Shown here piece by piece: positions 7,505 through 15,396 of a stretch of 36,024 bases of DNA. The notes under the pieces were generated by a model, which saw only the letters and a program-made list of their open reading frames with translations, ran no database searches and was not told the origin of the DNA. The stretch lies in the NCBI GenBank assembly GCA_028292505.1, contig JAQGMF010000013.1:1-36024 (forward strand), written 5' to 3'. How positions within the stretch are numbered: position 1 is the stretch's first letter; each line of letters opens with the position of its first letter. This stretch comes from Rhodocyclales bacterium. Lineage in GTDB: Bacteria; Pseudomonadota; Gammaproteobacteria; Burkholderiales; Rhodocyclaceae. A program made the translations under genes and the position numbers.

Positions 7505-7783
7505 ATGAAAGCCACCTGGAACGGCGCCACCATCGCCGAAAGTAACGACACCGTCATGGTCGAAGGCAATCCCTACTTTCCGGAATCGGCACTCAATCAC
7601 GCCCTGGTCAAGTCCAGCGACAGACACACCTTCTGCCCGTGGAAAGGCACGGCGAGCTATTACACGCTGGTAGTGAATGGCACGGAAAATGTGGATGCCT
7701 GCTGGTATTACCCGGAGCCCAAAGAGGCCGCCGCGCAGATCAAGGGACGCGTGGCTTTCTGGAAAGGTGTGCTGGTTGCGTAG
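7505..7783 (+). CDS. DUF427 domain protein
   Basis: A 92-residue protein covering a single DUF427 domain. Hallmarks are the KATWNGATIAESNDTVMVEGNPYFP start, the TFCPWKGTASYYTL core with the conserved CPWKG motif, and the closing YYPEPKEAAAQIKGRVAFWKGV segment. The fold is a small beta-rich barrel and no activity is established for the family that I can cite. GGAGGGCAAGCACT precedes the ATG, with GGAGG in good position. It is the third gene of the ergothioneine operon, suggesting an accessory or redox-linked role, but that is only inference from position. Confidence 0.9.
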   Translation: MKATWNGATIAESNDTVMVEGNPYFPESALNHALVKSSDRHTFCPWKGTASYYTLVVNGTENVDACWYYPEPKEAAAQIKGRVAFWKGVLVA

Positions 7784-7797
7784 TGTCCGTTGCAGGC

Positions 7798-8661
7798 TTA
7801 GCGCAAGGACTCGTTCAGCACCTTCGCAAGCCGCACCCCGGCGCGCTTGATCTGCAGCGCAACCGTATCTTTCACCTTGTTGTAATAACGCGGCCCAACC
7901 GTTTCCGGTTTGCTCGTCTTCGCACCGCATGCAGGGGGTGAGGGCAGGTCGGCATACGCCACGTCCTTGGCGAGTTGATGCGACTCCTTGAGCCAGTCAT
8001 TGACATCGCCAGTGCCCCAGGCTTTTATGTCTTTGTCATCGATCTGCAGCGCCAATGTGCCGGCTGGATTGGTGTCCGTTCCAATGAGTTTGACGAGCAG
8101 GTCGGTATCCCACGCATGGTGGAGATTCATTGACTTCGAGGCGCCGCCGAAAAAGCTGACAGGGATTTCGTTGCCGCCGCGGTCATCGTTATCCGTGGCA
8201 TGCAGCGGCTGGTGCGCGTCGCCGATGAAATGAGCGACAAACTTCAGTGCTTCGAGCCTATCCTTGACCGGTGCCGACTTGTCGGCAAGTACGCCGATCA
8301 ATCGCTGCGTTTGCGTTGACAAGCATTGCCCATCCTTGCAATAGACAGTCTTGTCCGGCGCACCGCACAGCGGGATGTCGTCGAAATGCCAAGCGAAAGT
8401 GTGTGCGTAGGTCTGGCCGAAACCGCGCAGGCAATCCGGCCACGTGGCCGCATCGGCCAGTGTTTTGACAGGACACCCTGCAACGCCATAAAGGCTCTCG
8501 GCACGCAGCAGGGTTTGTACCTTTCTCTGCGCCACCGGCGTAAGGTAGTGCTCAGCGATCTCGGCGACGAGACGATGGCCTTCGCTGCCCCAAGCGAAGG
8601 CGCTCGGACTGGTAAAGGCGCAGACAAACAGCCAGACGATCAGGGCAGACAGTTTTCGCAT
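7798..8661 (-). CDS. S1/P1-type zinc nuclease, exported
   Basis: A 287-residue relative of nuclease S1/P1, a trinuclear-zinc phosphodiesterase that degrades single-stranded DNA and RNA, probably in the periplasm or outside the cell. The signal peptide is residues 1-23, and cleavage after SAFA would leave Trp24 as the new N-terminus; in this family the N-terminal Trp itself binds zinc. Further ligand motifs are GSEGH (His29), ATWPD (Asp76), AHTFAWHFDD (His87, His92), VAHFIGDAHQPLH (His144, Asp148, His150) and LHHAWD (His182, Asp185). The ATG at 8661 follows GGAGGT at good spacing; the longer frame from 8703 would bury the signal peptide. It lies 60 bases downstream of the DUF1345 gene on the same strand and may be co-transcribed with it. 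Confidence 0.94.
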   Translation of the reverse strand: MRKLSALIVWLFVCAFTSPSAFAWGSEGHRLVAEIAEHYLTPVAQRKVQTLLRAESLYGVAGCPVKTLADAATWPDCLRGFGQTYAHTFAWHFDDIPLCGAPDKTVYCKDGQCLSTQTQRLIGVLADKSAPVKDRLEALKFVAHFIGDAHQPLHATDNDDRGGNEIPVSFFGGASKSMNLHHAWDTDLLVKLIGTDTNPAGTLALQIDDKDIKAWGTGDVNDWLKESHQLAKDVAYADLPSPPACGAKTSKPETVGPRYYNKVKDTVALQIKRAGVRLAKVLNESLR

Positions 8662-8721
8662 CACGCACCTCCAGCGCGTCACAGCATTGTGCATGCAGCA
8701 CATTACAGTCGGACAAATACC

Positions 8722-9396
8722 CTAAAGCAAACTTGCCGCGATGTTGATGGTCAGCGCGAGCACCGTGGTATTGAAGAAAAATGACAGCACGCAATGCACC
8801 GTACCGACGCGGCGCATCCTTTGCGAGGCGAAGCTCACATCCGCCGTTTGACCGGAAGTGCCGATGACGATGGAGAAGTACACAAAGTCGCCGTAGTCGG
8901 GCTCGGGTGTCCCCGGAAAGATCAGGCAGCCATCAGGACCGGCCCGTCGCGAGGCGTAATAGTCATGTGCGTAATGCAGCGCAAACATGATGTGCGTGAA
9001 CGCCCACGAACCGATGATCGTGAATGCCACCAGCGCAATGTGCGTCGATCGCGCCACGCCAGTCATGTCCTTGACCACCACCAGCTCAGCGCCGATGGCC
9101 ACGAGGCTGCCGATGGCCGTGAGCACGACGAGGATCAGCAGCAAGAATTTGCCTTCGTCCTGTGTCCTGGCGCGCCAGCGCATCTTGTTGGGATCGGATC
9201 GCCACATCATCACGCCGACCAGCAACAAGTAAAGCCACATACATATGTTCCAGCCAAGCAGGATGCGCGTGATCAGCTGGCCCACCATGCTGTGCGGTAT
9301 GCAGCATGCGCCGACGACACCGACCACGACGGAAATGGCGAGCCTCTGGTGGGCGCGAATCTGGCGTGCGACGAAACCGTGGCCGATCTTCTTCAT
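8722..9396 (-). CDS. DUF1345 family integral membrane protein
   Basis: A 224-residue inner-membrane protein with about five hydrophobic segments: residues about 20-40, 47-66, 83-107, 119-142 and near the C-terminus. DUF1345 marks are THIMFALHYAHDYY in the middle and PEPDYGDFVYFSIVIGTSGQTADV near the end, a signature I associate strongly with this family. No molecular function is established. The ATG at 9396 is chosen because it begins MKKIGHGF; an upstream TTG at 9450 would add a poorly conserved leader. The Shine-Dalgarno is weak (AGAAGAG). The gene is divergent from gntR at 9699. Confidence 0.85.
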   Translation of the reverse strand: MKKIGHGFVARQIRAHQRLAISVVVGVVGACCIPHSMVGQLITRILLGWNICMWLYLLLVGVMMWRSDPNKMRWRARTQDEGKFLLLILVVLTAIGSLVAIGAELVVVKDMTGVARSTHIALVAFTIIGSWAFTHIMFALHYAHDYYASRRAGPDGCLIFPGTPEPDYGDFVYFSIVIGTSGQTADVSFASQRMRRVGTVHCVLSFFFNTTVLALTINIAASLL

Positions 9397-9666
9397 GGCA
9401 TTAGCGCTCTTCTGTGATGATTTTGTCCGTGCGATAAGCGCGGGGGGCAAACGTCGATACGTACCGCCTATTCTCGCATCAGACGGCGTCTGCGCGATGC
9501 ACGCAAATGGTGTGGCTGCACCGATCGGCGCACCACAAGCAGCAGCGCTGCTGCGATTTCAACAGTCTGCAACGCCACGAGCGCGGCGCGGATTTTGGTG
9601 CTCAGCCAAGCCTGGCGCGGGCTTTCTTGATCTAGCGTAAATTTGGCACAGGCCTTGCATGTTGTG
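9397..9666. other. Divergent intergenic region between the DUF1345 gene and gntR
   Basis: About 270 bases with no credible gene. TTGGCA at 9643-9648 is a possible -35 for gntR but no clear -10 pairs with it. The candidate GntR operator follows at 9667. Confidence 0.4.
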
Positions 9667-9682
9667 ACTTGTCATAACAAGT
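9667..9682. promoter_or_regulatory. Candidate GntR operator
   Basis: ACTTGTCATAACAAGT is a perfect inverted repeat with 6-bp arms and a 4-base centre, 16 bases before the gntR ATG. HutC/UTRA-type GntR proteins commonly bind their own promoters at sites of this sort (GT...AC half-sites), so autoregulation of the operon is likely. Confidence 0.55.
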
Positions 9683-9698
9683 TGGTCGAAGGTGCCCG

Positions 9699-10544
9699 AT
9701 GTCGCAGACGCCACTCAAGAACACTGAGAAGAACACTGAGCAAAAAGCCGAGCCGCAGTCCGCATTGCAAGGCGTCATCCGCCTGTCGCCACAGCCGATG
9801 TACGCGCAAATCAAAACGGAACTGCGCGGTCGCATTCTCGATGGTCGCTACAAGCCGCATGAGCGTCTGCCTTCCGAGAGCGAGCTGATCGCACTGTTCG
9901 GTGTGAGCCGCATCACCGTGCGCCAGGCGCTGGGCGACCTGCAGCGCGAAGGCCTGCTGTTCAAGATTCATGGCAAGGGTACCTACGTTTCCAAGCCCAA
10001 GACTTTCCAGGAACTTGGCCAACTCGAAGGCTTCGCCGAGGCCATGGGCAAGCGCGGTTTCGAGACCTTCAACCGCGTCATCGCGCAACGCGAAGTCGAG
10101 GCCGACCTCGCCGTCGCAACGCACCTGCAATTGCCTGCCAATACGCCCGTTACCGAGATACGTCGCGTGCGTTTTCTCAATCGTGAACCGATCTCGGTCG
10201 ACGTCAGTTACTTCGAGCGCGCCATCGGCACGCGCCTGTGCCAGGGCGATCTCGCGCATCGCGACATCTTCGCCCTGCTCGAAAATGAATTTGGCATATC
10301 GTTGGGCAAGGCCGAGTTGCAGATCGAGGCGATGCTCGCCGACGAGACCCTCGCCGGCCTGCTGCAAATCGAAGAAGGCGCGCCGATCCTGCGCATGGAG
10401 CGGCTGACTTTCAGCGCCGACGGCAAGCCCATCGACTTCGAATACCTCTACTACCGCGGCGACGCCTTCCAGTACCGGATGCGTGTGGACAGAAACCCTG
10501 TCGGCACCCACGCCTCCACTGATCAAGCAGGAGATGCTGAATGA
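9699..10544 (+). CDS. GntR-family transcriptional regulator with UTRA domain
   Basis: A 281-residue regulator. Residues about 34-100 form the GntR winged helix: MYAQIKTELRGRILDG, LPSESELIALFGVSRITVRQAL, then the wing GKGTYVSKP. Residues about 110-260 form a UTRA ligand-binding domain of the HutC type (TEIRRVRFLNREPISVDVSYF; PILRMERLTFSADGKPIDFEYLYYRGDAFQYRM). The first 30 residues are a Lys/Glu/Gln-rich extension. The ATG at 9699 has GAAGG at 9688-9692. The stop overlaps the flavoprotein start by four bases (ATGA), so regulator and enzyme are translationally coupled. That implies the UTRA ligand is a substrate or product of the downstream pathway. A palindromic operator candidate lies at 9667-9682. 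Confidence 0.95.
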   Translation: MSQTPLKNTEKNTEQKAEPQSALQGVIRLSPQPMYAQIKTELRGRILDGRYKPHERLPSESELIALFGVSRITVRQALGDLQREGLLFKIHGKGTYVSKPKTFQELGQLEGFAEAMGKRGFETFNRVIAQREVEADLAVATHLQLPANTPVTEIRRVRFLNREPISVDVSYFERAIGTRLCQGDLAHRDIFALLENEFGISLGKAELQIEAMLADETLAGLLQIEEGAPILRMERLTFSADGKPIDFEYLYYRGDAFQYRMRVDRNPVGTHASTDQAGDAE

Positions 10545-12283
10545 ATACGATAGAACATGAAGTCGATGTGCTCGTGGTCGGTGGCGGCACTGCCGGGCCG
10601 ATGGCTGCCGTCAAGGCCAAGGAACGTAACCCACAGCTCAAGGTGATGCTGCTGGAGAAGGCTAACGTCAAGCGCAGCGGCGCCATTTCGATGGGCATGG
10701 ACGGCCTCAACAACGCCGTCGTGCCCGGTCACGCCACACCCGAGCAATATGTCAAAGAGATCACCACCGCCAACGACGGCGTGGTCAATCAGGCGACGGT
10801 GTATGCCTATGCCAAGAACAGCTATCGCACCATCGAAGAGCTCGACCGTTGGGGCGTGAAGTTCGAGAAGGACGAGACCGGCGACTACGCCATGCGCAAG
10901 GTCCATCACATCGGCACCTACGTGCTGCCGATGCCCGAAGGTCACCACATGAAAAAGGTGCTCTATCGTCAGCTCAAGCAGAAGCGTGTCGAGGTCACCA
11001 ACCGCGTCATCGCCACGCGCGTGCTGCTCGACGAGAACGGCGCAGCGGCCGGCGTGATGGGTTTCGATTGCCGCAGCGGTGATTTCGTTGTCATACGCGC
11101 CAAGGCCGTGATCCTGTGCTGCGGCGCTGCCGGCCGCCTCGGCCTGCCGACTTCCGGCTACCTGTTCGGCACCTACGAAAACCCTACCAATGCGGGCGAC
11201 GGTTACGCCATGGCGTATCACGCCGGTGCAGAGCTGGCCAACCTCGAGTGCTACCAGATCAACCCGCTGATCAAGGACTACAACGGCCCCTCGTGCGCCT
11301 ACGTCACCGGTCCCTTCGGTGGCTACACAGCCAACAATAAAGGCGAGCGCTTCATCGAGTGCGACTACTGGTCGGGCCAGATGATGATGGAGTTCTACAA
11401 CGAGTTGCAGAGTGGCAATGGTCCCGTCTTCCTCAAAATGAACCATCTTGCCGAGGAAACCATCGCAACCATAGAGCATATTTTGCATACAAACGAGCGC
11501 CCGAGTCGTGGCCGCTTCCACGAAGGGCGCGGCACCGACTATCGCGAGAAGATGGTCGAGATGCACATCTCCGAGATCGGTTTCTGCAGCGGCCACAGCG
11601 CCTCCGGCGTGTGGATCAACGAGCGCGGCGAGACCTCGGTGAAGGGGCTCTATTCAGCCGGCGACATGGCCGCCGTGCCGCACAACTATATGCTGGGAGC
11701 ATTCACCTACGGCTGGTTCTGCGGCGAGAACGCGGCGGACTACATTGCCGAGACCTATCCCGATAGCGCCAAACCGGTGATCGACCAGGCGCAGATCGAC
11801 GCTGAATTTGCCCGTGTTGGCGCACCGCTATTGCGTACTGACGGCCTGCCGCCGTCGCAGGTCGAATACAAATTGCGCCGCCTGGTGAACGACTACCTGC
11901 AACCACCGAAGGTCACTCGCAAGATGGAGATTGGCCTCGACCGCATCGCCCAGGTGCGCGCCGACATGGAGCAGATGTGCGCCAGCAATCCGCACGAGCT
12001 GATGCGCTGCATGGAGGTGTACCACATCGCCGATTGCGCCGAGATGGCCGCGCGCGCCTCGCTGTTCCGTAAGGAAAGCCGCTGGGGCCTGTACCACTAT
12101 CGCGTCGATTACCCGCAACGCAACGACGCGGAATGGTTCGTGCATTGCCATCTGCGCAAGAGCGCGGAAGGCGAAATGGAACACATCAAGCGCCCCATCG
12201 AGCCCTATGTCGTCGAGCTCGATGATCACGAGAAGACTGCCTACGACCGTTTGCGTGTCGTGCGCCAGCCGGTCGCCGCCTAA
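10541..12283 (+). CDS. AprA/fumarate-reductase-like FAD flavoprotein
   Basis: A 580-residue flavoprotein of the succinate dehydrogenase/fumarate reductase superfamily, most like the alpha subunit of adenylylsulfate reductase (AprA). The FAD Rossmann motif is at the N-terminus (DVLVVGGGTAGPMAA), followed by LLEKANVKRSGAISMGMDGLN, ILCCGAAGRLGLPTSGYLFG, and the FAD-closing LYSAGDMAAVPHNYMLGAFT. The capping region holds ECYQINPLIKDYNGPSCAY. A C-terminal helical domain follows (EVYHIADCAEMAARASLFRKESRWG), as in SDH/FRD/Apr subunits. The ATG overlaps the gntR stop; GCAGGAG is the ribosome binding site. With the adjacent ferredoxin it forms an AprAB-like pair. The gene is unlikely to serve dissimilatory sulfate reduction, since no sat, dsr or qmo gene is nearby. 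The substrate is unknown. Confidence 0.85.
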   Translation: MNTIEHEVDVLVVGGGTAGPMAAVKAKERNPQLKVMLLEKANVKRSGAISMGMDGLNNAVVPGHATPEQYVKEITTANDGVVNQATVYAYAKNSYRTIEELDRWGVKFEKDETGDYAMRKVHHIGTYVLPMPEGHHMKKVLYRQLKQKRVEVTNRVIATRVLLDENGAAAGVMGFDCRSGDFVVIRAKAVILCCGAAGRLGLPTSGYLFGTYENPTNAGDGYAMAYHAGAELANLECYQINPLIKDYNGPSCAYVTGPFGGYTANNKGERFIECDYWSGQMMMEFYNELQSGNGPVFLKMNHLAEETIATIEHILHTNERPSRGRFHEGRGTDYREKMVEMHISEIGFCSGHSASGVWINERGETSVKGLYSAGDMAAVPHNYMLGAFTYGWFCGENAADYIAETYPDSAKPVIDQAQIDAEFARVGAPLLRTDGLPPSQVEYKLRRLVNDYLQPPKVTRKMEIGLDRIAQVRADMEQMCASNPHELMRCMEVYHIADCAEMAARASLFRKESRWGLYHYRVDYPQRNDAEWFVHCHLRKSAEGEMEHIKRPIEPYVVELDDHEKTAYDRLRVVRQPVAA

Positions 12284-12320
12284 GTAGCCGTAAGCAGCTG
12301 CATCACGAAAGGAAATAGAC

Positions 12321-12554
12321 ATGCCATTAGCCGCCAACATGACCAGCGTACCCGTCGTCATCGACGAAGAGAAATGCATTGCGCATAAGGGTTGCACCGT
12401 CTGCGTCGACGTCTGCCCGCTCGACGTGCTCGCCATCGACATGCTCAAGGGCAAGGCCTTCATGAAGTACGACGAATGCTGGTATTGCATGCCCTGCGAG
12501 ACCGACTGCCCGACGGATGCGGTGACGGTGAGCATTCCATATCTGCTGAGATAA
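12321..12554 (+). CDS. Two-cluster [4Fe-4S] ferredoxin, AprB-like partner of the flavoprotein
   Basis: A 77-residue protein with eight cysteines in two ferredoxin motifs: C19-x5-C25-x2-C28-x3-C32-P and C53-x2-C56-x2-C59-x3-C63-P. Each motif supports one [4Fe-4S] cluster. The wide first spacing (KCIAHKGCTVCVDVCP) is like that of AprB rather than a plain bacterial ferredoxin, but the protein lacks AprB's long C-terminal tail. It starts 37 bases after the flavoprotein, with AAAGGAAA as ribosome binding site. It probably passes electrons to or from the flavoprotein. A REP-like inverted repeat begins nine bases after the stop. Confidence 0.92.
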   Translation: MPLAANMTSVPVVIDEEKCIAHKGCTVCVDVCPLDVLAIDMLKGKAFMKYDECWYCMPCETDCPTDAVTVSIPYLLR

Positions 12555-12562
12555 AACACATT

Positions 12563-12643
12563 CGTCATTCCCGCGAAAGCGGGAATCCACTTCTACGTGA
12601 TGTTGGTGCCACAGAGTGGATTCCCGCTTTCGCGGGAATGACG
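12563..12643. repeat. Long perfect inverted repeat of dRS3-like REP units
   Basis: Two perfect 28-nt arms (12563-12590 and 12616-12643) in opposite orientation around a 25-base spacer. Each arm is itself a smaller palindrome, ATTCCCGCGAAAGCGGGAAT, fitting the Neisseria dRS3 consensus ATTCCC-N8-GGGAAT. It lies between the ferredoxin and HEAT genes and would form a strong hairpin in the transcript. Confidence 0.9.
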
Positions 12644-12682
12644 GAGCTGAGACGAAATAAGCGAAACGAGCGAGACAAGAAT

Positions 12683-13642
12683 ATGAGCAATCCATTCAGT
12701 GAATCAGGCGGCTTGCGAGCCCGCCTCGCCGACCCCGATGCCGAAGTGCGTCGCGTGGCGGTGCTCGACCTGCCCTACGGCGACGAAGAGGACTACATCG
12801 CGCTGCTGACTGTCGCGCTGGCCGACAAGAGCGCAGCTGTGCGTGCCGAAGCGGCACATGCGCTCGAAGGCGTCGAAGAGCAAGAAGTCGTCGCCGCACT
12901 CGTGCCCATGCTTAAGGATTCCGACGAGGCCGTGCGTCAGGCCGTTGCTGACACACTTGCCGAACTCAAGGAGCCGCGCTGGGGCGCATTGCTACTCGGC
13001 ATGGCAGAAGACAGCGAACCTGGCGTGCAGGCTGCAGCCCTGCGCGCTTTGCGTGCCCTCAAGGTCGACGCCGCGTTCGAACCGGCGATGCACGCAACGG
13101 CTTCAGCCGATGCCGCCGTGCGCCGCGAAGCCGTGGGTGTGCTCGCCTACCTGCGCAAACCCGCCGCCTTGCCGACGCTCACGCGCATCGCCACGCAAGA
13201 TACGGAAGCAGACGTGCGCAAGGTCGCCGTCGGCGCGCTGGGCTATGCCGACGTGGACGAAGTGATCCCCGCGCTCGAAGCCGCCCTCAAGGACAGCGCC
13301 TGGCTGGTGCGCGAGGAGGCGGCACATACCCTCGGCAAGAACAAGCGCATCAGCGCGGCCGGTAAGCTCACCGAGGCTATGCAGGATGAATACTGGCAAG
13401 TGCGCGTGGCCAGCGCACGAGCGCTTGGCAAGATGCGTGCAGTGCAGGCACTGACCGTACTGATCGATGCGCTCGGTCACACAGTCAGCAATCTACGCAA
13501 GGAAGCGGCGATTGCGTTGGGCGAACTGGGCGACGCGCGTGCGCTGCCAGCGCTGGAAGTCGCCGCAAACGACGCCGACCCGGATGTACGCAAACTGTCG
13601 CGCATCGCGCTGGGGCGGATTGCGACGGCACAGGGCGCCTGA
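12683..13642 (+). CDS. HEAT-repeat protein (PBS-lyase type repeats)
   Basis: A 319-residue protein made almost wholly of about ten helical repeats of roughly 31 residues, each with the D..VR..A..AL signature (DAEVRRVAVLDL, SAAVRAEAAHAL, DEAVRQAVADTL, EADVRKVAVGAL, AWLVREEAAHTL, YWQVRVASARAL, SNLRKEAAIALG, DPDVRKLSRIAL). Such EZ-type HEAT proteins act as protein-binding scaffolds, and in phycobilisome systems as lyases. No signal peptide is seen, so it is cytoplasmic. The ATG at 12683 has only a weak purine-rich upstream stretch. REP-like elements lie on both sides of the gene. Its position suggests that it assembles or stabilises the flavoprotein-ferredoxin complex, but this is inference. Confidence 0.9.
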   Translation: MSNPFSESGGLRARLADPDAEVRRVAVLDLPYGDEEDYIALLTVALADKSAAVRAEAAHALEGVEEQEVVAALVPMLKDSDEAVRQAVADTLAELKEPRWGALLLGMAEDSEPGVQAAALRALRALKVDAAFEPAMHATASADAAVRREAVGVLAYLRKPAALPTLTRIATQDTEADVRKVAVGALGYADVDEVIPALEAALKDSAWLVREEAAHTLGKNKRISAAGKLTEAMQDEYWQVRVASARALGKMRAVQALTVLIDALGHTVSNLRKEAAIALGELGDARALPALEVAANDADPDVRKLSRIALGRIATAQGA

Positions 13643-13653
13643 TGAAAAGACAA

Positions 13654-13681
13654 CGTCATTCCCGCTTTCGCGGGAATGACG
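13654..13681. repeat. Single dRS3-like palindromic unit
   Basis: A perfect palindrome with 12-bp arms around TTTC: CGTCATTCCCGC (13654-13665) and GCGGGAATGACG (13670-13681). It equals one arm of the 12563-12643 element and lies just after the HEAT gene. Confidence 0.85.
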
Positions 13682-13753
13682 GAATGAAAGATTTGGAAGC
13701 AATGAAGTGAGCTATCAACGTCGGTAGCGCAAATGTTTCAAGGGAGAAACAGC

Positions 13754-15187
13754 ATGAGAGTGTCGATCAGAAAATTGCGAACATATGTCTTTGCCTGCAC
13801 AGCGCTGGCGTTTCTTCTGCCAGACATTCAAGCGCTGGCGGCCCCGCAAGAAGTCGTCGTCGGTATCGGCACGCAAAGCACGACGACCAATACCGTCACC
13901 GGCGGCATCGTCATCGAGAAGCTCGGGCTGCTAGACAAGTACATGCCCAAGACTGGCAAATATGCCAACATCAAGTTCACCATCGACTGGCAGAACTTCA
14001 CCTCCGGCCCGCCCGTCACCAACGGCATGATCGCTAACAAGCTGCAGATCGGCATGATGGGTGACTACCCCCTGCTGGTGAATGGCGCGACCTTCCAGGC
14101 CGGCACGGAAACCAAGAGTCGTCTGATCGCCGTCATCGCCTACAACCTCTATGGCGCAGGCAACGGCATCGTAGTGAACAAGGATTCGCCCTACTACCAA
14201 CTCTCCGACCTGAAGGGCAAGAAGATCTCTGTGCCCTTCGGTTCAGCCGCTCACGGCATGGTCCTCAAGGCGATGGAAGACCATGGCTGGAAGGAAGACT
14301 TCTGGGATCTTTCTTCGCAGACGCCCGAGGTTGGCACCACCAATCTGCAGGAGAAGAAGATCGACGCACACGCCGACTTCGTACCCTTCGCCGAGCTGCT
14401 GCCATTCCGAGGTTTTGCCCGCAAGATCTATGACGGTGTCGAGACCAAGCTGCCGACCTTCCACGGCATCGTCGTGCGCGACGATTTCGCCAAGCAATAT
14501 CCCGAGTTCGTCGTCGCCTATCTGAGAGCGCTCATGGACGCCAACGACTGGGTGCGCAAGAACCCGAAGGAAGCGGCGGAGAAGATTGCAGAGTGGACGC
14601 ATATCGACAAGGAAGTAGTCTACATGTTCCTCGGCCCGGCAGGCATTCACACCCTCGACCCGACGATCAAGGCGAAATGGATCGAAACCATCAAGTATGA
14701 CACTGGCGTACTGCAACGCATGGGCCGTGTGAAGACCTTCGACGTCGACGCCTGGGCAGACGAAACTTATATTCGCGAGGCCTTCAAGGAGCGCGGCGAC
14801 GATTATGACAAACAGAAGGCCAGCTTTGCCAGCACTGAAGTCACCGGCAAAGACCCGTTCTGCAAGAAGCCCATCGGCAAATCGATCGAAGCCGGCGAGA
14901 TCTGGTTGAAGACCGGCGAACTGACCGCCTACAGCTCCGCAGTGTGCACCTTCGGCGCAATCAAGGCCTTGCAGGCGCAGGGCAAGCAGATCGGCGTGGC
15001 ATTTTTGTTTGATCAGAATCTGAACATCAAGCTGTTTGCCAACCACGCCTTCTTTGCCTTTAGCGACAAAGACCCGAAGAACCTGTCGATCGACCCCTTC
15101 CTCTTGAAGAAGGATGCTGAAGCCTATGCGGCGAAAAGTGGCGGCAAGGTGCTGGACTATGAGCAGGTGCTGGCGCTGGTGAAGTAG
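13754..15187 (+). CDS. ABC transporter substrate-binding protein (SsuA/TauA/NrtA type) with NosL-like C-terminal domain
   Basis: A 477-residue exported binding protein; the family is usually 310-350 residues. The signal peptide is residues about 1-29 (basic RKLR, then a hydrophobic stretch ending QALAA). Residues about 30-345 are a periplasmic binding fold of the sulfonate/taurine/nitrate group (VVVGIGTQSTTTNTVTGGIV; LQIGMMGDYPLLVNGA; LSDLKGKKISVPFGSAAHGM; ETKLPTFHGIVVRDDFAKQYPEFVVAYLRAL). The extra ~110 residues contain Cys370 (DPFCKKPIG) and Cys398 (SSAVCTFGAIKALQ), then FANHAFFAFSDKDP and a closing DAEAYAAKSGGKVLDYEQVL, which strongly recalls the end of NosL copper-binding proteins. The ATG at 13754 follows GGGAGAAACAGC. 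It is probably the ligand receptor of the importer below. The ligand is unknown. Confidence 0.85.
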   Translation: MRVSIRKLRTYVFACTALAFLLPDIQALAAPQEVVVGIGTQSTTTNTVTGGIVIEKLGLLDKYMPKTGKYANIKFTIDWQNFTSGPPVTNGMIANKLQIGMMGDYPLLVNGATFQAGTETKSRLIAVIAYNLYGAGNGIVVNKDSPYYQLSDLKGKKISVPFGSAAHGMVLKAMEDHGWKEDFWDLSSQTPEVGTTNLQEKKIDAHADFVPFAELLPFRGFARKIYDGVETKLPTFHGIVVRDDFAKQYPEFVVAYLRALMDANDWVRKNPKEAAEKIAEWTHIDKEVVYMFLGPAGIHTLDPTIKAKWIETIKYDTGVLQRMGRVKTFDVDAWADETYIREAFKERGDDYDKQKASFASTEVTGKDPFCKKPIGKSIEAGEIWLKTGELTAYSSAVCTFGAIKALQAQGKQIGVAFLFDQNLNIKLFANHAFFAFSDKDPKNLSIDPFLLKKDAEAYAAKSGGKVLDYEQVLALVK

Positions 15188-15212
15188 TGTAAGGGCTCGC
15201 AAATGTTCAACG

Positions 15213-15331
15213 CGTTCCCCTCTCCCGGCCTACGGCCACCCTCTCCCTAATGGAGAGGGGACGGCAGACACCGCACATTGCTGTTCCCTCCCCCTCGGGG
15301 GAGGGTGGCCGTAGGCCGGGAGAGGGGAACG
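15213..15331. repeat. Large inverted repeat element (CCCTCTCCCGGCCTACGG family)
   Basis: Perfect 31-nt arms at 15213-15243 and 15301-15331, starting CGTTCCCCTCTCCCGG and ending CCGGGAGAGGGGAACG, around a C/G-rich centre of 57 bases. It lies between the binding-protein and permease genes. It is a non-coding MITE- or REP-like element and could stabilise the 3' end of the upstream mRNA. Confidence 0.85.
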
Positions 15332-15396
15332 GCATCGAAGCAGTTGCAAGCTAGCAAACGAAGCGCGACACAAATAGCAGTAACGGAGCAATAGAT

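Noticed and set aside
10523..11596. 357-codon minus-strand frame opposite the flavoprotein
   Set aside because: It runs through the FAD-binding region of a clear gene and reads as low-complexity His/Val/Gly-rich text.
10541..12554. True dissimilatory adenylylsulfate reductase (aprBA)
   Set aside because: The ferredoxin is much shorter than AprB and no sat, qmo or dsr gene is present. Only a distant family resemblance is claimed.
12563..13681. CRISPR-like array from the repeated units
   Set aside because: The copies are palindromic, alternate in orientation and flank a gene, without regular unique spacers. They are REP/dRS3-like.
14243..15202. 319-codon minus-strand frame opposite the binding-protein gene
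   Set aside because: No domain and no ribosome binding site; the plus-strand protein has a signal peptide and family motifs.
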